A stretch of 64,000 nt of DNA from Laburnicola sp. R22_1 (Eukaryota; Ascomycota; Dothideomycetes; Pleosporales; Didymosphaeriaceae): contig JACONQ010000013.1 in NCBI GenBank assembly GCA_014281115.1, forward strand, positions 1,230,501 through 1,294,500, read 5' to 3'. This document shows positions 57,925 through 64,000 of this stretch, one piece after another. The notes beneath the pieces are model-generated. The model searched no databases. It worked only from the letters and a program-made list of their open reading frames with translations, and was not told the origin of the DNA. Position 1 is the first letter of the stretch. Every line of letters begins with the position of its first letter. The position numbers were made by a program, and so were the translations under genes.

Positions 57925-58410
57925 TCAGGGTTCTACGACTCGTCCCGTGTCCCGATGAAGCTTATTCCAACCAGACGTCACCGAATTCTGCTGCCTAGTG
58001 GCTTCAACAAGCCATCGTTCCTTCCTACGCAGCCAAGGCACCTGGTACACGCAATGCAATCTTAACTGAAAGGACGGATTTACAAATGAGTGGTCTATAC
58101 GATCTATACGCATAGCTTTTGACTGTTTATACCATTCACGATGCTTGGCAAGTTTCGCTTCGGCCATTCCGCTAGCGATTCCACCCGGTCCGCACCAACG
58201 GTGCGCTGGGGCTGAACTATCGGCCTCAGGCTGCAGGTCTCGACTGCACGCGCAGCCACTCGTATATTTCCAACTTGGGACCAAGCAGTGAGGCGTGTGA
58301 CCTTTCTGCGTTAGACGGGTAAGGATCAGACTCATTCCTGGTTTCAGTCCGTTGGTAATGATATCAATCCGCTCAATTGTCGCGGTATAAGAGTCATCCT
58401 TAGGCGCCAT
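57925..58410 (-). CDS. Possible hypothetical protein, 161 aa
   Basis: Minus-strand frame from ATG 58410 to TGA at 57925. The N-terminal 45 residues (MAPKDDSYTATIERIDIITN) look like coding sequence: a balanced composition with a clean ATG. The remainder is more basic and Cys/Trp-containing (CACSRDLQPEA, VPWLRRKERWL), and may contain an unrecognised intron or be chance. No domain is recognised. Its start is 92 bp from the divergent DJ-1/PfpI gene, so the two could share a promoter. Confidence 0.38.
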   Translation of the reverse strand: MAPKDDSYTATIERIDIITNGLKPGMSLILTRLTQKGHTPHCLVPSWKYTSGCACSRDLQPEADSSAPAHRWCGPGGIASGMAEAKLAKHREWYKQSKAMRIDRIDHSFVNPSFQLRLHCVYQVPWLRRKERWLVEATRQQNSVTSGWNKLHRDTGRVVEP

Positions 58411-58502
58411 GGCCAGGACATCACACCACTGTCAGTCTTCTATCACCACATTTCCATACCACTGTCTACTGTCCCGAGTATTTCCTGACACTATATGTTC
58501 TC

Positions 58503-59481
58503 ATGCCTTCTACCCCGAGAGGATATACCACATTCCCAACGGAATATGATCTGTTCTACTACTGCACGACTTCGTCCACATCCGAAGATCTGAACCTCCA
58601 TTATGCACCGCCGTCGAAGTCTTCCCTGAAGATTGGCGTACTCGTCCTTGGAAACGATCAAGTGCAGTTGCTGGACCTGGCCGTTGTCGACCTATTGGCC
58701 AAAATTGGCAGGAACCGAATCAGCAGATTGAATGCTCCGTCAAGTGCATTAGATGAAGCTGTGGACGAAATCGACATTCGATATGTCAATGAGAGCGGAG
58801 AGGGATCGTTTGCTATCACCTCTGGTGCTCGCATGCCAGTGACGGTGAGCTAGACTGTATCAGCTAGCACGATGACCACCACGAACACCCTCGAGCCATT
58901 ACTCCTGGCCAACGAATGAGCCTTCTTTGGTCGCGCCGGATTCCTGTGGTTTCGCTCCCTCAGCTTGCTGAGAGAATCTGGCAGGGAGATAAAGGTTACC
59001 CTTCCTCTCACTACGTTCGCTATTACTACGTCAGAAGGTTCCAAGACTAATGATGGTACAGAATTCATTCCAAGATGCGCCCCAGTTCGATATCCTGGTG
59101 ATACCTGGGTCCTTCACAATGAGCACATTACCGGCATCCGCGACCTCATTTCTGGCGACTCAATGCTCAAATGCGGAGATGATTGCCATATTCTGCGTCT
59201 CATCGGGCATCCTCAAGCTCGCTCAGTCGGGACTTCTCCACCAGAAACGCGCGACAGGACCATTGAGTCTACTTGGGCCCCTGCGACTGAGCTATCCCGA
59301 TACAATATGGCAAAGTATGCCATGGACACGACATGACCACCTCTGGAGCAGCACTTCGGCGATCTCGGCTCTCGACATGGTTGCCGCATGGATGCGCGAG
59401 TACTACTGGGATCGTAGAGAGGCCGTCCGTTGTGCCTTGGCCGCGGCCGGCATAGCTCCACTGGACGAGGACGACGAGTGA
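58503..59481 (+). CDS. DJ-1/PfpI superfamily protein
   Basis: Two exons: 58503-58844 and 59062-59481, giving 253 residues. The intron is assigned from GTGAGC at 58845 to CAG at 59061; it is long (217 bp) for this genome, so a small extra exon inside it (58965-59048) remains possible. Family features: SLKIGVLVLGNDQVQLLDLAVVDLL (first strand and helix), YVNESGEGSFAITSGARMPVT, then FDILVIPGSF, and the nucleophile-elbow region IAIFCVSSGILKLAQSGLL, with a Cys at the expected place. Next come ARGPLSLLGPLR-like text and DHLWSSTSAISALDMVAAWM, as in fungal ThiJ/PfpI proteins. These include isonitrile hydratase-like and glyoxalase III-like enzymes and many of unknown substrate. Whether the Cys is catalytic is inferred. 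Confidence 0.85.
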
Positions 59482-60444
59482 TGATATCCGGGCCTTGGAG
59501 TTCTGTGGGCGTTTTTTGGTTCTCTCCTCGTTTCCGGTTTCCCATCCCTCTCAGGGGTGATGGCACGAGCACGCCTAGAGCTAATGGTTGCGTCGTGCTG
59601 GATTTTTCGTATATGGAAGTGTATGACTAAGATCTGGATGGTAGCGTCCGGACGGACAGCTCTTCGGACTATGTATTATACTCGTGGGAGAATATGAATC
59701 AGAGGAGTTGCACTTCTGCATGCACGTAATTGTTGAAGATGGTTCGGATGCCGTAGGGCGGGCTTCGGACCGGTCGTACACAGTCAGAAGAGGCCGACAA
59801 TGGGGGAGAAGGTCATACGGCAAGAGCCGGGCTGCCACGAGCGAATCAAAGGTGCAGGCTGACTAACGCAGGCCGTGATTGGCTCGGCAGCGGGTGCCAA
59901 GTCTGTGGCGAAGAGGGTTTCATGGAAGCGTCTGGCTGGCTCGTGAAGGCGAGACGCAGGGTCTCCGAGGACCGACGCTCGTCTCCTTGTGTGCTCAAGC
60001 TGAGGTCATAACGGGAGAATTTCCTCCCATTGTTGCTCGCGTGCTCTCGTCCGCCGCACACCCTCCTTTTGCAAAAAGCATCCCACGATACGACGCATTT
60101 GTTGCAGATTTTGACCGTTGAGTCATTACAAGCTATCGTAGTATCCAGGCTAGCCTTTCCCCGGTTTCGCTCGCACGGATAACGTCCGGGCCTTGTGGCC
60201 CTTGCTTCACTTTTACCGAGAGAAGGACTCGTTTTTCTGAACACCTCCTTACGCTGCCTGTCGAAGCAAACGACACAGCCAAACGAAACAACCCCATCTT
60301 ATCTGTCACCGCGCACAGCCGCCTCCATCCATCGCCCACCACCAGCGTCAAGTCGTACGCCAGCGCTCCTGCACGCGACCACCACTCGCCCGAAGAGCGC
60401 ACGCTCCTTATCGCCGACGCGACTCCGCGCCCAACTCCATCACC
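59482..60444. other. Intergenic between DJ-1/PfpI and PRELI genes
   Basis: Contains the 3' flank of the DJ-1/PfpI gene and the promoter and leader of the PRELI gene. A 132-codon minus-strand frame (60244-59846) has no family resemblance and is not called. Confidence 0.5.
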
Positions 60445-61094
60445 ATGAAGATCTTCCAGCAAAACACCGAATTCGACTACTCGTGGGAAGAAGTGTCGAC
60501 ATCGAATTGGCGGAAATATGGGGATTGGAACCCGATGACACCGCACGTCGTCGCTGTCGACACGCTCTCGCGGAGGGTCGAACCGTCAACCGGCATCGTA
60601 AGGCTCCTTGCACACTCACATGCCATCCCCGTCGGCTAACATGGTTGCAGCTGCGTACCGAGCGCTTGATAACCTGCAAACAATCGGCACCCAAATGGGT
60701 TCTCTGTGCCCTCGGCGGCCAAGACACCTCCCTCGTCTACGAAACGTCATACGTCGATCCCTCCGCCAAACGCGTCACACTCTGCAGCATGAACATGACC
60801 ATGTCGGAACTGCTCAGTGTACGCGAGACATGCATCTACGAGCCCTCAAGTAAAGACCCCAAGGCAAAGACGGCATTCCACCAACGAGCAGAGATCACGG
60901 CGCTATGCGGCGGATGGGCGAAGATCCGGAACAGCATCGAGCAATTCACCGTGGAACGTTTCCAGCAGAACGCAATGAAGGGCAAGGAAGGCTTCGAGAT
61001 GGTCCTCGAGATGTCGCGGAAAGTGTTCCAGGAGCAGCGGGAAAGGTGCAGAATGCAGTCGGAGTCTCGGATACTCCAGGAGGCGAAATTCTAG
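60445..61094 (+). CDS. PRELI/MSF1 domain protein, Ups2/Ups3-like
   Basis: Two exons: 60445-60597 and 60651-61094, with a 53-bp intron (GTAAGG...GGCTAACATGG...TGCAG), giving 198 residues. A PRELI/MSF1 domain spans nearly the whole protein: MKIFQQNTEFDYSWEEVSTSNWRK at the start, THVVAVDTLSRRVE-like text, the conserved LRTERLITCKQSAPKW across the splice, and TALCGGWAKIRNSIEQFTVERF at the C-terminal helix. Family proteins transfer phosphatidic acid or phosphatidylserine across the mitochondrial intermembrane space with Mdm35 as partner. The opening (MKxF...F.Y.WE.V...NW.KY) is nearer to yeast Ups2/Ups3 than Ups1, but I do not assign a symbol. The context CACCATG supports the start. The minus-strand frames overlapping it are shadows. 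Confidence 0.93.
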
Positions 61095-64000
61095 ACGTCC
61101 TCCCTCTTCTTCATCCTTCTCGCCCTGTACATACCCCTCCCTCTCCTTTTGCGTTCTGACCGGAGTCATCGAACGCATTCAGCGATCCCATTGCATCCCC
61201 ACTCCGGTTCGAGCCCTCTCGATCCCGACTTCGGATATTGGCGTCCTCTCCCCTTCCCGTTCGATTTAGATTCCAAAAAAGTCGATTTAGCAGGTGTCGC
61301 ATGTGCTGTAGAAAAGCATTTTGGCATGGCGTTTCAAAGAAGTAATACCCGGACTTGGTGCGAGATAGACTCGTGTCTCGGTATACATGATAGATAGATA
61401 CGATCGCTGTAATTCATGAATTATGTTATCATTATGATTGCTTTGTTTGCTTGTTGTTGTGAGTGTGGGCAGACGTGGCGATGATGGGCATCATCCCGCT
61501 TTTTCTGCCGCGATGAACGGGTTTCAAGGCTAGACATTCTTTGGGATGGTTTCGCGCTATATAAATCCCTACCTTTGCACCTGTCTATCTCCTCCACACT
61601 GCACTCGTCAACGACGGGTTTCAAAAGCACACGAAAATTGTTCAATGTGTGGCTCTGGTGGCTGTCTAAAACTTCGATGGTTGCTTTTTGGCTTGGCCCT
61701 ACTGGCTGTCCTACCTTGCTTAAAACGACTATCGCCAAATTTCATGTGTGCTTCGGGTGGTTGTTTAAAATAAGGAGACCAGCCAAGATATGGGTCGGTG
61801 GTTGGTTAAAGGATAAGAAAGCCATGCTCTATGTATGGCTCTGGTGACTGTCTAAAACTTCATGCGTGGCTTGGCCCTGTTGGTTGTCCTACCCTATCCT
61901 ACCTAAAACGACGATCTTCAAGTTATTTGAGTGCTTTGGGTGGTTGTTTCCCAGACTGATTGTTATCAGGTCCTTTGAGACGGTCAGTGAATATAAAAAC
62001 TCTCCCCCTCCGCGCTGTTTTCTTCTACATGCTTGCTTTGCAGAACTTGCGGTACTAAAAATAACGAATCCCCACAACATGCTTTTGCGCTGTGGTCGGG
62101 TCTAAAAATGGTTATTGGAAGACTACATGGGGTTTACGAAAGGCAAACTGTTTAAAAACATGCGTTCTGCTGTGAGCTTGAACAAAATCCCTGCAGCCCA
62201 GCACTATGTTTTCAGGAGTTGGTTCTCGGGCCAAAACTTCAAGATTGTAGTATTATGTGTGTATGAGAAATGGATGGTGCCATATACTACCACCGTCTGA
62301 GTTTATTCTTCGTAGCACTAAAGGCGATCGGTGCGAGGTTGTTGTTAAATATGAAACCCTCCTTTGTAGACTTTACACTTCACTACAAATATTTGCTTCG
62401 CCTGTTCTACTTAATTTATAGGACTTGGAATACGTCTATTTCCCGTAGGAATTCAAAAATCGTTGGAATCCGACCTGATGGTCCTGAAAGCTTTGGGTTG
62501 GGCAGAATCTAGAGCCCTTTCTAAAATCTGCAGATCCAAACGTGGAAGAAGAGGAGATGAGACGATCTGTAAAGCGGTGGTATTGGCTTTCCGGACGGAT
62601 AGTGGACGACGAGGAAGTGATAATGCTCTTCTCAATTCTAGATGCGCCATTGCTGCGCATGACTTGACATTCAATAACTAGTTTACCACTTCCCATGTAT
62701 AAATAGGCTCTATTTCGATCGCTTTGTTATTCTTTACATGTCATTACGCTGTGTTCGAAATTAAAAAAGAAAGAAAGTGTAAACACTATGTGTGAGGAGA
62801 TTGTTTGCTGTTGATAAAACGACGCAGAAGAAGTTTATGTGGGGTGAGGTGGTGGGTTTAGATTCTCGGAGGCTACACTTAAAAGCTTTTGGTGTGATGA
62901 TGTTGAAAAGCACCATTTTGATTCAAAATGGCAGTACCTAAGGTGCTTCTTACCGTTAGGTGTACATTTTTGATCCTGGTTCTGGGTATATTAACTCTCT
63001 TTCGTGTCTCTTTTCCCTCTACACAACGCCTCAATTGAGTACTTTGGACACTAAAATAGGCCTGGTCTCTCGATGATGTTTTGTTTTTGCGGGTCCTTAA
63101 AAACCTCACTTTCATGAGAACATTTCCGGAAAGAGTCCCGAATTCGCCTCATGTAGTTTTCTTCTTTTAGGCTACAGTGTAAAAGATTGATGCTTGGAGG
63201 TTAGATAGTAAGTGTAGTCATAATCATCACCGTCATCATCACTTTATCCCGCTTTCCCTCCGTCCATAGTCTCCTGTTTTGTGTATAAATAAAACATCTC
63301 CTCCTTTCATCTTGGTCCTCTTACGCTACGCTGAGCCCGCTAATCTCGGTGACTAAAATTCCAGAAAAGGAGCGAAATGGGTCTTGGAGATTTGAAGGCT
63401 CTAAAAAAACATGGATCACCGGACCATGGAATCCTGGGGGCATTCGGTGTGCCCGGGTCTGTTGCATAGCCAAGAAGGCCAATGTATATGAATATGCCTT
63501 CATTTCGAGAATGCTGGTTTATTCCTCGAATATGTTAAGTTGCTTTTTTCGCTTCCGCTCTGTTCTGCACTGCCAGCTATTCCTACCTGCTACGGTAATT
63601 AAAAGGTCATCTGGACTGTTGATGATGAGCTTGGAGTTCTTAACCACATAATTTGTCTTACAAAAGCTTCAAATGCAGGCAAAGGCCTGGCATGGGAGAT
63701 GCGGATCGTATTCTATTAAACCGAGGGCAGTGCCGAGCTACTTTTAACCTACTGGTTTAACCTAGTGGCACAATGGTATACATTTGTTTTGCAAAGTCTA
63801 CAATCCAATCGAAATTTGAATGATTTGGAGCTGGCTTAGGACTCTGGAAGGATGGATTTGAAAAGGGTGCCCCGAGGAGAATACATGAGAGAAATGGGTA
63901 AATTGTTTGAAGCGCTATATAATTGACGTCGTGTAGGTTTAGTAACCCGCCTCAAAGAGTTGGTGCAGGACATACGCGAGAGCATAAAACGCTTTATAGC
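61095..64000. other. No supported gene to right edge
   Basis: About 2.9 kb. It begins with the PRELI 3' UTR. The rest is slightly AT-rich, with short frames on both strands and no recognisable protein. A direct duplication lies at 61.64-61.96 kb. The frames at 62.46-62.68 and 63.35-63.65 kb are probably chance. Confidence 0.45.
61645..61955. repeat. Imperfect direct repeat, ~120 bp unit, two copies
   Basis: Copy 1 (about 61645-61768) and copy 2 (about 61831-61952) share GGCTCTGGTG, CTGTCTAAAACTTC, GGCTTGGCCCT, TAAAACGAC and GGGTGGTTGTTT in the same order. Differences include small indels. Function unknown. Confidence 0.75.

Noticed and set aside
60195..61094. 299-codon plus-strand frame starting upstream of the PRELI ATG
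   Set aside because: It reads through the leader and the intron; the spliced frame starting at 60445 matches the family from its first residues.
63735..63810. tRNA-like stretch with TGGCACAATGG resembling an A box
   Set aside because: No B box or acceptor stem could be found at the right distance.

Overview
The window looks like a piece of a filamentous ascomycete (Pezizomycotina) genome. The gene-bearing parts encode recognisable fungal proteins (Crz1-type calcineurin-responsive zinc-finger factor, PalA/Rim20 Bro1-domain protein, Atx1 copper chaperone, DJ-1/PfpI protein, PRELI/Ups protein). Their introns are short (about 47-62 bp) GT-AG introns with CTAAC/CTGAC-like branch sites. Two large blocks (about 9.86-36.92 kb and 44.63-49.03 kb) are extremely AT-rich, full of TpA, and made of decayed transposons whose frames are broken mostly by TAA/TAG. 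This is the pattern of repeat-induced point mutation (RIP, CpA to TpA). I cannot name the species; a Dothideomycete-like genome with AT/GC compartments would fit, but that is inference.

Layout. 1-9.4 kb is accessory sequence on the minus strand. It holds the N-terminal part of a Tc1/mariner-type transposase, a spliced gene of unknown function split by a 1.93-kb pogo element (2200-4131), a possible small gene (4785-5339), an exact 18-bp minisatellite (6772-6915), and a five-exon gene for a DUF3435 tyrosine recombinase (7003-9354), the family that includes Starship 'captains'. 9.86-36.92 kb is a nest of RIP-mutated elements: Gypsy-like gag/pol remnants, three decayed pogo copies (14681-16543, 21685-23470, 33634-35423), a mariner element (17952-20830), Tc1 fragments, an 8.7-kb LTR element (27252-35908), and one 165-bp solo LTR (17674-17838) that is not RIP-mutated. 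37.4-41.4 kb holds two pogo elements abutting and sharing one TA (37406-39536 and 39539-41411). 42.5-44.6 kb holds a CorA-like membrane protein gene with a premature TAG at its 3' end, where the second AT-rich block begins.

49.1-64 kb is ordinary core genome. crzA (minus) and palA (minus) lie in tandem; both belong to ambient calcium/pH signalling. palA diverges from ATX1 (plus). A possible minus-strand gene follows, then the DJ-1/PfpI gene (plus) and the PRELI/Ups gene (plus). The last 2.9 kb has no gene I can support.

The most informative signals are structural. Exact TA-flanked ends could be read for seven DNA elements. Matching empty sites exist inside the window for two of them. A split host gene reads through in frame when the inserted element is skipped. 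Internal stops in the two better-preserved pogo transposases are exclusively TAA/TAG.
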